Of a stretch of 64,000 bases of DNA, positions 1 to 10,955 are shown in pieces. This DNA comes from Wurfbainia villosa. Taxonomy: Eukaryota > Streptophyta > Magnoliopsida > Zingiberales > Zingiberaceae. Location: positions 112,891,040 to 112,955,039 of the forward strand of contig CM045987.1 of the NCBI GenBank assembly GCA_025175895.1. Reading direction: 5' to 3'. Numbering within the stretch: the stretch's first letter is position 1; the number at the start of each line of letters is the position of its first letter. The position numbers were made by a program, and so were the translations under genes. The notes below the pieces were generated by a model. That model was not told the DNA's origin. It did no database searches and saw only the letters and a program-made list of their open reading frames with translations.

Positions 1-46
1 CCTATCAGAGGGGAATCCCTTCTCCTATGGTTGTAGGTGGCGGAAG
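1..46. other. Left flank of element C1
   Basis: Short stretch left of the C1 5' LTR. Its last seven bases, GCGGAAG (40-46), recur just after the 3' LTR at 6521-6527 and are the best candidate target-site duplication. There is one extra A (6520) between the expected CA end of the 3' LTR and the right copy, so the match is not perfectly placed. Nothing else can be said from 46 bases. Confidence 0.5.
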
Positions 47-1364
47 TGTTGGTGCAATTGGCCCAGGTCACGATTGACCAGACTCGAGTTTGACGCGAGT
101 GATGTTTTGATGTTTGACATAGTATGGTTGACATTGATGTTTGACATTAAGGTCGGTTGATGTTTTGGGAAGATTGTTTTATACAATCTTCCGAGTTTTG
201 ATTAACCGGACTCGAGTTTGACTCAAGGGAGACTTTGATGGTTGACTAGGGTTGACCATATGATTATGGGAAAGTCCAAGCATGGGTCTTGGCAAGGTAA
301 AGTTCAAGTCATGGGTACTTGGCATGGAAAGTCCAAGTGGGACACTTGGCAAGGAAAAGTCCAAGCTTGAGTCTTGGCATTTGAGAAGTCTAAGGGGTTT
401 GATATTGGTAGCGTAAAGTCCAAACGGGAGTCTTGGCAGCATAAGTCCAATGGTTGGTGGCGTAAAGTCCAAGTGGAGTCTTGGCGGCGTAAGTCCAATG
501 TGTCTTGGCGGTGTAGACACCGTTAGCATGACATAGCCGATGGAAGCACCTGAAGGCTAACGCAATGGATGAACAAGTCATGGATGACTTGGAGGGATCT
601 GAGAGGCGTGAGGCTGATGGAGGTGGCTAGAAGGTTTAGGTCTAGACTAAGGGTGGTCTAGCATGGTGCCCCCATACTTGGGTTAAAACCTCATGTTTGA
701 GGTTGGCAGTCGACTGACATTATGGCCGATTCGACTGTCGTGAGTCGACTAGAGTTCGACTGCCATTCTAGAGCTGAAATTACTCGCGATTGGTGCTCAT
801 TGGAAGCGATCGGTGATGTAGATAGACGACAATCGGATTGGGTTAGTCGCGAGCCGCAGAATACTCCGTGGCCAGGCGGTGATCGACTCTGAGGCGACGA
901 TCGATTCTTTGGGATCTTTGGTGAGGCGATTTGAAGGCGAATTGCAAGTGCATTTCAGGGCCCTTCAAGCTCATCCAAGCAACCGATAAGCAAGCACTCA
1001 AAATCCTAGTTTGTAAAGTGTTCTTTACATTTTCACTTGTATTTTCTTGTTTACTTTGCATTACTTATTGTAATCACTTGTAAGAGGTTTCTCCACCTCC
1101 GACGTATTATCGAGAAGGAGTTTATTGCTTAGTGGTGTTTGTGGCATCGCTAGAGCTCTTTAGAGCTCGATCCGTGGAGTAGGAACCGTTCGGCTCCGAA
1201 CCACATTATATGATTGTGTAGTGTTTGTGTTTGTGTTGTATTTATTTTATTATTTCTATTTCCGCTGTGCTAACACAATTTGTAGACAAGAACGCAACGA
1301 ATTCCATCGACGCATAGCACAACGCTATTCACCCCCCCCTCTAGCATTCCAACGATCCCCTACA
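47..1364 (+). repeat. 5' LTR of C1
   Basis: Starts TGTTGGTGCAAT and ends CCCCTACA, directly before the primer site. The near-full match to 5023-6519 defines it. Inside are a ~28-bp minisatellite of AAGTCCAAG plus CTTGGCA words (about 262-500), CAGTCGACTG-like words (about 705-765), and a U5 part with GGAGTAGGAACC and a C run (about 1170-1350). The minus-strand open frames across this LTR are translations of the minisatellite. Confidence 0.9.
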
Positions 1365-1366
1365 AG

Positions 1367-1378
1367 TGGTATCAGAGC
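1367..1378 (+). other. Primer binding site, C1
   Basis: TGGTATCAGAGC, complementary to the 3' end of initiator tRNA-Met, lies two bases after the 5' LTR. This fixes the LTR end and the + orientation of the element. Confidence 0.92.
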
Positions 1379-1471
1379 GAGACCGCTCTTCAAAGTTTAA
1401 CAACTAAGGGAGCACGCTAGAGGGTGAATATAGAAGTCCAAGAACAACTAGGATAGGGCATCAACACACCA

Positions 1472-3181
1472 GTGCCCTACACCCTATACGGACGAGAAGA
1501 CTTCAATTCTTGGAAGAGAAGAATTGAAGATTTCATTATGATGAGAGATTTTGAGGAATGGTTCTTATTAATGGAAGGATTTGAGTATCCAAGAGGACCA
1601 AAAGGTGGATTCCTCAAAAAGAAGAGATGGAGTGAAGATAAAATTCAAGCCTTCGAGAAAGATATGAAGGTAGTAAAATTTATTTTTGATTTGATCCCTA
1701 ACGATATGATGTGTATGGTAGGGGACTATATGGATGCTAAGGAGTTGTGGAGCCAAGTGGCAAAGCTCCATGAAAATTCATCATCAATCCAAGAAGAAGA
1801 GGAGTGTTCACCCTCTCAAGCTCAAAAGGAAGCAAGTACATCGTCATCCAAAGAGCTTGAGGATTCGGAGGTTGATAGGGAATCAACATTCGGATCGAAA
1901 GAGGTGGAAGAAGTGGAAGAAGCATCCACCTCTAGGATTGAGGGGGAGGAGAGAACTTCCACACCGGAGCAACTTCAAGAGGAGCCATCCATCTCCGGGA
2001 GAGATGAAGAAGCTCAAAATTCCACTCCGACCACCACAACCACTCTAGGTAACTCAAACATATGTGTTAATAATAAAATACATATAATATGTTTTGAGTG
2101 TAGGGAAATCGGGCACTACAAAAGCAAGTGTCCGAAACAGATTAGGAAAACTCCTCCGACACCAAAAGTCAACACAAAGGTCAAAGATGTCGGTGCCCAA
2201 AGTCAAAAGACCAAGGAGCATGTCATATGCTTCAAGTGCAATTCAAAAGGGCATTACCGGAGTCAATGTCCAAGGGGGAAGAAGAAGGGACAAGATGGAG
2301 CATCACAAGTAGGGGGAGCCTCTAGGGCAAACCCTAAGGTATATTTAAACAATGCTCGTTCCTTAAATTATAGTAAAAAGCATGCTAGAAATAATTTTAG
2401 CAATCTTGCTATTTATCACAAAGAGCATGCTAGACATAGGAAATTTTGTTTAGGAGCCAAAAAAGTCTACCTTTCAAAGAAGGAGAAATTTAGGACTAAT
2501 GTCCCTAGAAATGTCCTTCCCAGGTCAAACAATTCTAGACAAATCCTACCTAGGGAGACTATTAGAAAGGTACAAGAGCACCTAGGTCTCAATCCCAAGT
2601 GAACTAGGCATATGCTTAGGAAGTCTCATGCCCAAGGATTAAATCAAAATTCTAAAATTGGACAATTAGAATTAGAAAATCAAACATTGAGATCAAGGCT
2701 TGAGAAATTAGAAAAGACCCTAAATAAGATACAAAATCAATTTCAAGGGTCTAATGGTCAAAGTTTTAGGTCTAGAAGTCAAAGTCAACACTTAGGACCT
2801 AAAAGACAAAAGGCATTCAAAGGCAAGCAAGGTTTGGGTCACAAATCTAAGCCTAAGGTGGCTTATCATAGTGTTCCATTAGATTATGGAACACAAACTA
2901 GGTCTAGGAAGACCAAGGTTACTAGGGAAGTTATCCCTAAGAGTAACCATGGTAAGTGCCTAGTGGCTAGGGTTTCGAAGAAACCTAGGGTGGCCACTAA
3001 GAAGGTTACTAGGGAGGCAATCCCTAAGGTTAACCATGACAAGACCATAATGACCAAGGCTAATAAGCCTAGAAGGGTCATTAGGAAGGTATCTAGGGAA
3101 GTCATCCCTAAGGAATACCTAATTAACCCAAGGAGCTCAAATAGGTTTTGGATTCCTAAGAGCGTGATTGACTCACGCTAG
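1472..3181 (+). pseudogene. gag: Gag of C1, one frame with a single internal TGA
   Basis: One frame of about 570 codons, interrupted only by TGA at 2600-2602; the part from 2612 is in the same frame. The N-terminal part holds a YGREDFNSWKRR-type stretch like that of the gag of element M. Two CCHC zinc knuckles follow: C207-C210-H215-C220 and C253-C256-H261-C266, which in the family bind genomic RNA. After the stop comes a predicted coiled coil (about codons 394-427, heptads of L, E and K), then basic repeats built on the word KVTREVIPK. The frame opens at a GTG (1472) after an in-frame TAG at 1454; no ATG start is visible, so the true start may be mutated. It ends in a WIPK motif of the kind that precedes protease in full Copia polyproteins, but no protease follows. 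Gag would form virus-like particles. Confidence 0.82.
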
Positions 3182-5022
3182 ATGGGTTAGGTCGTGTCAA
3201 CTTTGATTAGATGGGTAGTTAACTCAACCATAGCAAAGTTGATATTTTAGGTTATTTTCAAGGTTATGGTTACCTTGGAAATACATTTGAGCTTTAATCC
3301 TAAAAGACTTTAGGATGTGCCAATATTATTTGAGAAGTTTGATAAAATGATCAAATTGACACAATTTAGGTTTTAGAGTCATACTGTGCAATTTTGAGTT
3401 TTTGGCACACTTGGGAAATATTTAGGTTTTATGGCAAAATGAACATAATCCCAACAAATGACAATTAATATTAAAATTTAGGTATTATATACCTTTATAT
3501 CTTATTTGTCATACTTTGATTGTTATATAACATGTCATGACATCATGCTTAGTTGTTATCATTTATATGTCATGATCATGCTCAGGATTAAGGATAAAAT
3601 GTCATGTGGTTTTAGATTTTATCTTATGTCATGACATCATGATCATTAGCCATGCTTTATTATGCTATCATTTATGTCATGATCATACTTCATGCATTTA
3701 ATTTGATTAAAATTGAGTTAAGGACTTTAGCATGACTTGGAGTCCCATTTATAAGGGAATCAAGTAGTGTTGCCTTAGAAAAATACATGAAACCCTAGAT
3801 TAGGAGAACAAAACTCACATCTCACATTAAATTGACATGTATGTGTACTTATATACCTTAGATACATGTGAGATGCTAGGATATGAGTTAAGTTCAAGGT
3901 GCATAGTTTTTGCATCTAGATGAACCTAAACTCATCTTATCTTAATGATGGATCATTGGGAAAGCTTGTGTACAAGTCATGTACATTAAGCCCAAGGAAT
4001 ATGATCCAATATAGGTTTTCAAAAATATTTTAAAATAAATTTAGAAAATCTTGGTGAAGCCTATCTTTTGATAGCAATCACCATTGATGAAGTTGATACA
4101 AAGTGAGCTAAAACATTGAAGTTTTTCTTCACTTTTGAATTTTGTATCAATTTCGATATTTTATGGGTAAAATATTTTTCAAATATTTTTCACCCATTGT
4201 ATTGCTTATAAGTAATGTTCGTATGAATTTTCACGAATTTTCAAAATACGTAGAATTACTTATGTTTTTTCAAAATTCGATTCTGATAGCTGAAATTCGA
4301 GAATTTCAGTTATCAGTCGACTGCCGCCTGATGTCAGTCGACTGATGGAGGGCAGTTCGACTAATAACTGTAAGTAATCGACTGCCAGGCTGATTTCGGG
4401 AAAAAAAAGGTTGTTTAGCCCATTTTCAGCCATGGTAAAGTTTCCTAACTACTCCTAACCCTAGGATATGCTTTGGAAAGTATTATAAAGGGTGAAAATC
4501 CATTGGATATGGATTAGGAGAGGTGTTAGGAGGATGTATCAAATTTAAGGTATGGAAGAGTTCATGTTTGAATTTTGAACCTTATTTTTGATGGTTTAGA
4601 GTTTCTATTGGCTTAGGGACTTCCCAAGGACATTGTTGGTGCAATGGTAAAGGGGGAGCAAGCCTTTAGGGGGAGGTATCCATCATGGGATGATGGATGG
4701 TAATTTTCCTCATGAGAGAGAAAATGAGATTTTGAGATATCCAATTTGGAAATTAGGAGAGAGTATAGGATTGTCTCTCTTGAGTGATATGGGACTTATC
4801 ACTAGGAAGATGATAGGCATCCTAGGTATTTTTGGACCAAGGAGAAGATTGTAAGATCTCATTGGATATGAGACATTGACCTCCTTGGAGAGTAAACCTT
4901 TTTGATGTTAGTCAAAAAGGGGGAGAGTGTTTGGGATTACCAATTTGGGATAATTGGTAAGGAGATTTGAGTTAGTGGCCTAACTCAAGGTTTGTTTTGT
5001 CAAACATCAAAAAGGAGAAGAT
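3182..5022 (+). other. Non-coding internal region of C1 with several polypurine tracts
   Basis: No convincing coding frame. It is AT-rich, with many repeats of the word GTCATGATCATG around 3530-3690. Purine tracts that could prime plus-strand DNA lie at 4649-4658, 4667-4675, 4915-4926 and 5009-5020; the last abuts the 3' LTR. Several tracts per element is a known Sirevirus trait. A copy of the LTR's first 12 bases (TGTTGGTGCAAT) sits at 4634-4645, just before the first tract. CAGTCGACTG-like words occur around 4315-4385. Confidence 0.7.
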
Positions 5023-6519
5023 TATTAGTGCAATCGGCCCAAGTCAATATTGACTAGACTCGAGTTTGACGCGAGTGATGTTTTGATGTTTGACATAGTA
5101 TGTTTTAACATAGTATGGTTGAAATTGATGTTTGACATTAAGGCCTGTTGATGTTTTGGGAAGATTATTTTATACAATCTTCCGAGTTATGATTAATCGG
5201 ACTCGAGTTTGACTCGAGGGAGACTTTGATGGTTGACTAGGGTTGACCATGTGATTATGGGAAAGTCCAAGCATGAGTCTTGGCAAGGTAAAGTCCAAGT
5301 CATGGGTACTTGGCATGGAAAGTCCAAGTGGGACATTTGGCAAGGAAAAGTCCAAGCTTTAGTCTTGGCATTTGAGAAGTCCAAGGGGTTGGATATTGGC
5401 GGCGTAAAGTCCAAGCAGGAGTCTTGACAACATAAGTCCAATGGTTGGCGGTATAAAGTCCAAGCGGAGTCTTGGCGGCGTAAGTCCAATGTGCCTTGGC
5501 GGTGTAGACACCGTTAGCATGACATAGCCGATGGAAGCACCTAAAGGCTAACGCAATGGATGAACAAGTCATGGATAACTTGGAGGGATCCGAGAGGCGT
5601 GAGGCTGATGGAGGTGGCTAGAAGGTTTAGGTCTAGACTAAGGGTGGTCTAGCAAGTATGGGGGCACAATACTTGGGTTAAAACCTCATGTTTGAGGTTG
5701 GCAGTCGACTGACATTATGGCCGGTTCGACTGCCGTGAGTCGATTAGAGTTCGACTGCCGTTCTAGAGCTGAAATTGCTGGCGATCGCTTCATTCGAGCA
5801 TGATCGATGTAAGATAGTCGATCGCTAAGGGACGATCATTCTTTGGGTTAGTCGCGAGCAGAATGCTCCATAGCCGACCGGGCGATCGACTACGGGCGAT
5901 CGCTAATGTTGGCTCGTTGGAACTTTTCCAGCGTGGATCAAGTCGTTGTCTCACGACAACAGTGGCAGCAATCGACTGATGCCTTATGGCAGTTGACCGG
6001 CGGAAATCTAGCCTGATGCAGGTTAAAAAGAGGAGCTCGTGGAGGATTTCAGCATTGGTTCTTTGGGAGCTTTGGTGAGGCGATTTGAAGGCGAATTGCA
6101 GGTGCATTTCAGGGCCCTTCAAGCTCATCCAAGCAACCAACAAGCAAGCGCTCAAAACCCTAGTTTGTAAAGTATTCTTTACATTTTCACTTGTATTTGC
6201 TTGTTTACTTTGCATTACTTATTGTAATCACTTGTAAGAGGTTTCTCCACCTCCGACGTATTGTCGAGAAGGAGTTTATTGCTTAGTGGTGTTTGTGGCA
6301 TCGCTAGAGCTCTTTAGAGCTCGATCCGTGGAGTAGGAACCGTTCGGTTCCGAACCACGTTATATGATTGTGTAGTGCTTGTGTTTGTGTTGTATTTATT
6401 TTATTATTTCTATTTCCGCTGCACTAACACAATTTATAGACAATCACGCAACAAATTCCATCAACGCATAGCACAACGCTATTCACTCCCCCCCTCTAGC
6501 GTTCCACCGATCCCCTACA
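5023..6519 (+). repeat. 3' LTR of C1
   Basis: Follows the purine tract at 5009-5020. It begins TATTAGTGCAAT, so the expected TG has become TA, and ends CCCCTACA. It contains the 28-bp minisatellite (about 5263-5490), TCGACTG words (about 5705-5765), a CGATCG-rich segment (about 5780-5910) and the conserved U5. It is about 180 bp longer than the 5' LTR. Confidence 0.88.
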
Positions 6520-6520
6520 A

Positions 6521-6741
6521 GCGGAAGGTGTGTTGTTGGTGTTAGAGAAGATGGATGAAGAAGCTGTGGCTACCGACGGTGGAGGAGGTGATGGAGGAGG
6601 CCATCGTCGGCCTTGGCGGAGGAGGAAGATGGCCGGTGATGCTTTGTGAGGAAGAGATGTGCAGATTGAGAAGGAAATCAAGTGAGAAGAAGGCTCTAAT
6701 CTGTGGAGAAGAAAGCCTAAATAAATCTGATCAAGCTCCAA
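6521..6741 (-). pseudogene. Possible host exon fragment next to C1
   Basis: GC-rich sequence open on the minus strand, encoding a Ser/Pro-rich stretch (PPPPSVATASSSIFSN). If C1 and one copy of GCGGAAG are removed, the frame continues open into 46-1. This looks like the low-complexity N-terminal part of a plant protein, for example a transit peptide, but I recognise no family and see no defined start or splice site. Chance openness over about 270 bases cannot be excluded. Confidence 0.3.
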
Positions 6742-7339
6742 AAATAACTAAGTCCTATATCTGATTCAATGACCCAGAATGCTCCGATCTTCTATGGACG
6801 GATCTGATCAATCTGAATGGACAATCACATACATCTTGATCTGGATGAAGGGTTGAGATGAATAGATCTGAGTGTATGGTTCGGATCTCTCCAAATCTAG
6901 ATGGATGACTCAGAATCAATTAGATCTCATTGGATGGTCAGGGTTGAGCAAATCTGAACTCTTGATTAAATTGCTTCAGATTTTGATGAAGGGCTTAGAT
7001 TAATCCATCTTGAAATGTCCCTTTATGACCCCTGATGAAGCCACATTTGATCTAACTCGAGTTTAGTCCATTGGCTCATCTTGATTTCCTACAAATAAGG
7101 TATAAAATTTACATATAAGTCCACATTTTTAGGAGAATTTACAATAAGGTCCAAAATAGATCCCAACTTGTAAAACATGTTAAGAATTGATAATTAACCA
7201 CACGTGAGGATTAAAAACATCGAAATTAAGGACCAAAACAACATACTAAAATATTGTTATCACATCCTTTCCTAGCCACCCACCTATTCAACCTCTTTCC
7301 TCCTTTCCTTAAAAAGTGAATTAATGCCCCCTTTTCCTC
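6742..7339. other. Non-coding stretch
   Basis: AT-rich. 6770-7010 has repeated words around GATCTGA and GGATGA, suggesting a decayed repeat. A G-box core CACGTG lies near 7202. No reading frame of note. Confidence 0.4.
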
Positions 7340-7347
7340 TATAAATA
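7340..7347 (+). promoter_or_regulatory. TATA box ahead of small decayed ORF
   Basis: TATAAATA, followed by a CT-rich stretch typical of a plant or retroelement transcription start and then, 73 bases later, the ATG of the decayed ORF at 7420. Position and base composition are the only support. Confidence 0.45.
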
Positions 7348-7419
7348 CACCCTTTTGGATCCTTCACCTTCACACTCCTTCCTTTTTTTCACCTCTCCAG
7401 ATACCTTCTTACTAGTTAG

Positions 7420-7716
7420 ATGGCTAGTCCCTTTGAGCAAGGAGAGACATTCTCCTCCACTGAGTATCCCACCATAGACTAACAACGTATAACAGACCTA
7501 GAAAGGCTAGTAGAAGACCTATAATGTCGATTACGATCATCCTCCACCTGGGCTTACTCCCTTCGTTAAGAGATGGCAATATCCCAGCATAACTTAGTAA
7601 GGTTTCGTGAAGCCCATCGACTTCTTGTAAGACAAAATCTTTCAACTATGCCTCCTTTTACCACTCCTCCCTCCAATATTCTACCACAAGAAAAGATCAT
7701 CTGCGAAGCTCCTTAA
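7420..7716 (+). pseudogene. Decayed ~98-codon ORF of unknown origin
   Basis: ATG-initiated frame with three internal stops, all TAA and all one C-to-T change from CAA, before a final TAA at 7714-7716. Codons after the second half encode an amphipathic, Arg/Leu-rich helix (LVRFREAHRLLVRQ), which suggests a coiled-coil protein. The stop pattern is what cytosine deamination of methylated DNA gives, so this looks like a silenced element-borne gene. I do not recognise the family. A small element protein, including one from an endogenous pararetrovirus or a long Gypsy element, is possible but unsupported. Confidence 0.35.
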
Positions 7717-8329
7717 TTTCTCCTTTTATAAAAATGTACCCCCCCCCCTTTTTTTATCTCTCTTTTTCTTGCGGAGTGGTTGTGCTAGTTCTTATTACTT
7801 CAAAAGAGTATGTTATACAACTACCTCTATCATTTTATAACTCGCACTACGTTTCATAAAGAAATTTAAAACTTGCATTATTAACCGCATACCTCCTTCT
7901 GGAGACTGCCCCTTCAAAATTCCTCTTCATTCTTCTAAGGATAATATGTATGTTGATATAATTATTTCACCATCGACCTCCAGGGATACGTCACACATAA
8001 TATAAATTGTCAAATCACATAATAAGGAAAACTATCTGGAGAACTCCCGAATGACCTCGGTTGGCTAAAGTGTTAACTTCACCATCATCTTCTCCTGATT
8101 CTTGCCTCTTCTCATAATCAACCTGATAGACGGTGAATTAGTGTCGTGGTACCGTTACAAAATTATTTACCGAACCCCCTAACTACACTAATACAGTATA
8201 GGACTGACTCGGATCGTCTCCCAACGAACCTAATGGCTGGACGTTTGTTTCTAAACAGAACTAAACACTAGGGGTTCTTACAACTTATTAAAACAATTAT
8301 TCAACGCTAACCTAATGCAAGAACGATTC
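7717..8329. other. Non-coding stretch
   Basis: A C run followed by a T run near 7741-7757, then AT-rich DNA. From about 8135 the sequence changes character (GGATCGTCTCCC, AACTAAAC) and leads into the repeat array. No gene seen. Confidence 0.4.
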
Positions 8330-8800
8330 AACCTTGCACCGTACTATCACTATACGATGCACTGGTCAAACAATTCTGGTAAACAAACAAACATGGAAAT
8401 TAAATCTGCAAGAAGTAAATCTAACTACCAAATAACAAGTAACAAGTAGCTATCCTAATGTGCAAAAGTAAGTGATCACACACCGCACTGTCACTATACG
8501 GTACAATGATTAAGAAACAAAGGTGAATAATTCAACCTAGCACCGCACTGTCACTATACGGTACGGTTATCAAACAGTCACTGAAAACTGAATGCAAGGG
8601 AAGTAAGCAATTCAACCAGGCACCGCATTATCACTATACAATACACTGGCCAAATGTAAATGAAATCTAAACTAATAATGAAAGCAATTCAACCAGGCAC
8701 CGCACTGTCACTATACGACACACTGGTCGAATGTAAATGAAATCTAACCTAACAAATTCAAGCACTCCAACCAAACACCATACTGTCACTATACGATGCA
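8330..8800 (+). repeat. Degenerate ~77-bp tandem repeat array
   Basis: The word CACCGCACTGTCACTATACG recurs in degenerate form at about 8336, 8484, 8541, 8620, 8698 and 8776. The last three intervals are 77-80 bp, one is near 57, and the first is about twice the unit. Flanking words CAATTCAACCAGG and ACACTGGTC repeat too. The array ends where truncated element A begins. Confidence 0.7.
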
Positions 8801-8804
8801 TTGA

Positions 8805-9581
8805 TTGGAAAAGCAACTAGGAAACAATTTGGTAAGGCTATTAGGGTTAATTCTCCATTGCAATATTCATTTGGATATTTGTGGTTCGATGAATGTGAAG
8901 GCTATGCATGAAGGTTTCTATTTCATTACATTTATATATGATTTCACTTGGTTCGATCATGTGAATTTGATTTCTCATAAATCTGAAGCATTGGATTGCT
9001 TCATTTATTATATCAACAAAGTTGAGAATTAAATGGAATATAAGGTTAAGACTTTACACACTGATCATGGAGAGGAATATTTGTTTCAAATAATATATAA
9101 TGATAAGGGGATTATTAGATGACTAATAAACCTAGAAACTCCACCGCAAAATGGGATTGCTAAAAGAAGAAATAGAATTCTTCTTGAAATGGTTAGGTCT
9201 ATGATGACTCAGGCTAATTTGTCGATCTTCTATTAGGGAGATGTGTTATTAGCAGCAATCTATATACTTAATAAAGTTCCTTCAAAATCAGTTCCATCTA
9301 TCCCGTATGAACGCTGGATAGGCAGAAAATCAGATTTGGAAAATCTGAGACCCTGGGGGTCAGCTGCCTATATTTATGATTGTTCTTACAAGTATGGAAA
9401 ACAAGGACCTAGAGGTAAGAAATGTATCTTTATAAGATATTCAGATATCTCTAAAGGTTATATTTTCATAGGTGAGCAACAAGATAGAACCATCTTCGAA
9501 ATAGAGTCAAGAGATACAGTTTTTCTCGAAATAGAGTTCTCAGCTATAGGTGATGTTAATAAGACAGTTCCTCTATTTTAG
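8805..9581 (+). pseudogene. pol: Integrase remnant of element A
   Basis: Fragments of the Copia integrase core and C-terminal part in several frames: GSMNVKA followed by FYFITFIYDFTWF and LISHKSEALDCF (8805-9030), then ILNKVPSKSVPSIPYERW and GKKCIFIRYSDISKGYIF (9243-9581). The same words occur in element B at 62150-62900. Stops and shifts between them rule out an active enzyme. Confidence 0.8.
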
Positions 9582-9652
9582 GAGGATGAGACATTCTCAA
9601 CTAAATAGGTGTCAAAAGGGATTCCTGAACCTAGTTAATTGAGTGGAGTAAT

Positions 9653-10560
9653 TTGCCTAGTCATGAGTTAACTTCTCAACAACCCAACTTACAAAGAAAT
9701 ATTCGTAAGATCAAACCTACGAAGAGGTTTGATATTGCGAATGAGGCAATAATGACACTCCTAGTTAGCGATGAAGAACCTCAATTTGTTGAGGAAACTT
9801 TGGAATGTAGAGTTAAAGAAAAGTGGAAAACTGCAGTGGTAGAAGAGATGGAGTCTATGAAAATAAATAAAGTTTGGGATTTAATCGATCTTCCTCTTGG
9901 CCAAAAGACTATTGGGAATAAATGGATTCTCAAAATAAAGAGGAAAGCAGATGGATCGATTAATAAATACAAAGCTCGTTTGATTGCAAAAGATTTTATC
10001 TAGTTAGAGGGTATTGACTATGAAGAGACATTTTCTCTTGTAGTGAAGTTTGTGTCAATACAAGTCATTTTGGCTTTAGTAGCACATTATAATTTGGAAC
10101 TACATCAAATGGATGTCAAAATCATTTTCCTTGTTGGTGAACTTGACGAGGAAATCTATATGGTTCAGCCAGAAGGTTTCATTACTGAAGGTCAAGAGAA
10201 AAAAGTATGTAGACTTAAAAAATCTATATATGGGCTAAAGCAAGTGTCAAAACAATGGAACATAAGATTTAACGAAGTCGTTTTATCTTATAGTTTCAAA
10301 ATGATCAATGAGAATCATTGTGTTTTCCTAAAAAAGAAAAAAAATGAAAGTATGTCATTTTATCATTATATATTGATAATCTGCTGATAACAAGAAATGA
10401 CATAGGGTTTATGATAAAAGTCAAAGAGTGACTTTCATCGTAGTTTGATATAATAGATATGAGAGAAGCTAAGTATATTTTAGGAGTTAAGATCATGAGA
10501 GATTGATCTAAAAGACTTTTGGATTTGTCCCAAGATTCTTATAGAAATAAGATGTTATAC
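9653..10560 (+). pseudogene. pol: Reverse transcriptase remnant of element A
   Basis: Copia RT words in order: IGNKWILKIKRKADGSINKYKARL (9915-9990, given here only as a location), then LHQMDVK, EEIYMVQPEGF and CRLKKSIYGLKQ (10043-10260). The catalytic box is at 10369-10380 and reads Y-I-D-N where family members have Y-V-D-D, so the second aspartate is lost. A TAG at 10002 and several shifts break the frame. Confidence 0.82.
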
Positions 10561-10796
10561 CATTTCAACATATTTAATTACAACAATGAATAAACACCTA
10601 TTGTGAAAGGTACTTTTCTGAGCAAGAGTATGTATCCCAAGATTCCTGAGGAAATAGCTGAGATGAATAAAAGATCATATGTAGCGTTATTGATAGTTTG
10701 ATGTACGCTATATTGTATACTCATCTTGATATCAGTTATATTGTTGGCTTAGTCTGTTAATTCTAGTCAAACCCAAGATTGAGATACTAGAAAGCA

Positions 10797-10955
10797 GTGA
10801 AGAGAATATTCAGATATCTGAAAGCGGCAATAGATTATTATCTATATTTTCAAGGATCAGATATGAGCCATAAGAGCTATTCAGATGCAGATTGGGCTAG
10901 AGACCTGGATGATAGAAAATTCATATCAGACTATGCGTTCTTGTTGAATGGTGGT
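10797..10955 (+). pseudogene. pol: RNase H remnant of element A, left part
   Basis: KRIFRYLKAAIDYYLYF and SYSDADWARDLDDRK are the hallmark start of Copia RNase H, with DADW carrying a catalytic aspartate. The frame ends in FLLNGG, where element M is inserted. It resumes at 39776 with ISWNNKK, exactly the continuation expected in this family. Confidence 0.85.

Larger units (their letters stand above)
47..6519 (+). mobile_element. Element C1: gag-only Copia (Sirevirus-like) LTR retrotransposon
   Basis: Complete LTR element with two LTRs (47-1364 and 5023-6519), a tRNA-Met primer site, one gag reading frame and about 1.8 kb of non-coding DNA before the 3' LTR. No protease, integrase, reverse transcriptase or RNase H motif was found in any frame, so it cannot move without enzymes supplied in trans. 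Several purine-tract copies before the 3' LTR, a long Gag with coiled coil, and an LTR end with a C run followed by TCTAGC resemble Sireviruses. That assignment rests on family knowledge, without an alignment. The LTRs differ in length mainly through a roughly 180-bp segment absent from the 5' copy near 800-900. Confidence 0.88.

Noticed and set aside
179..581. Minus-strand open frames over C-family LTRs (also at 5170-5572, 12248-12760, 14445-14956)
   Set aside because: They are translations of the ~28-bp minisatellite, differ in every copy and carry no family motif.
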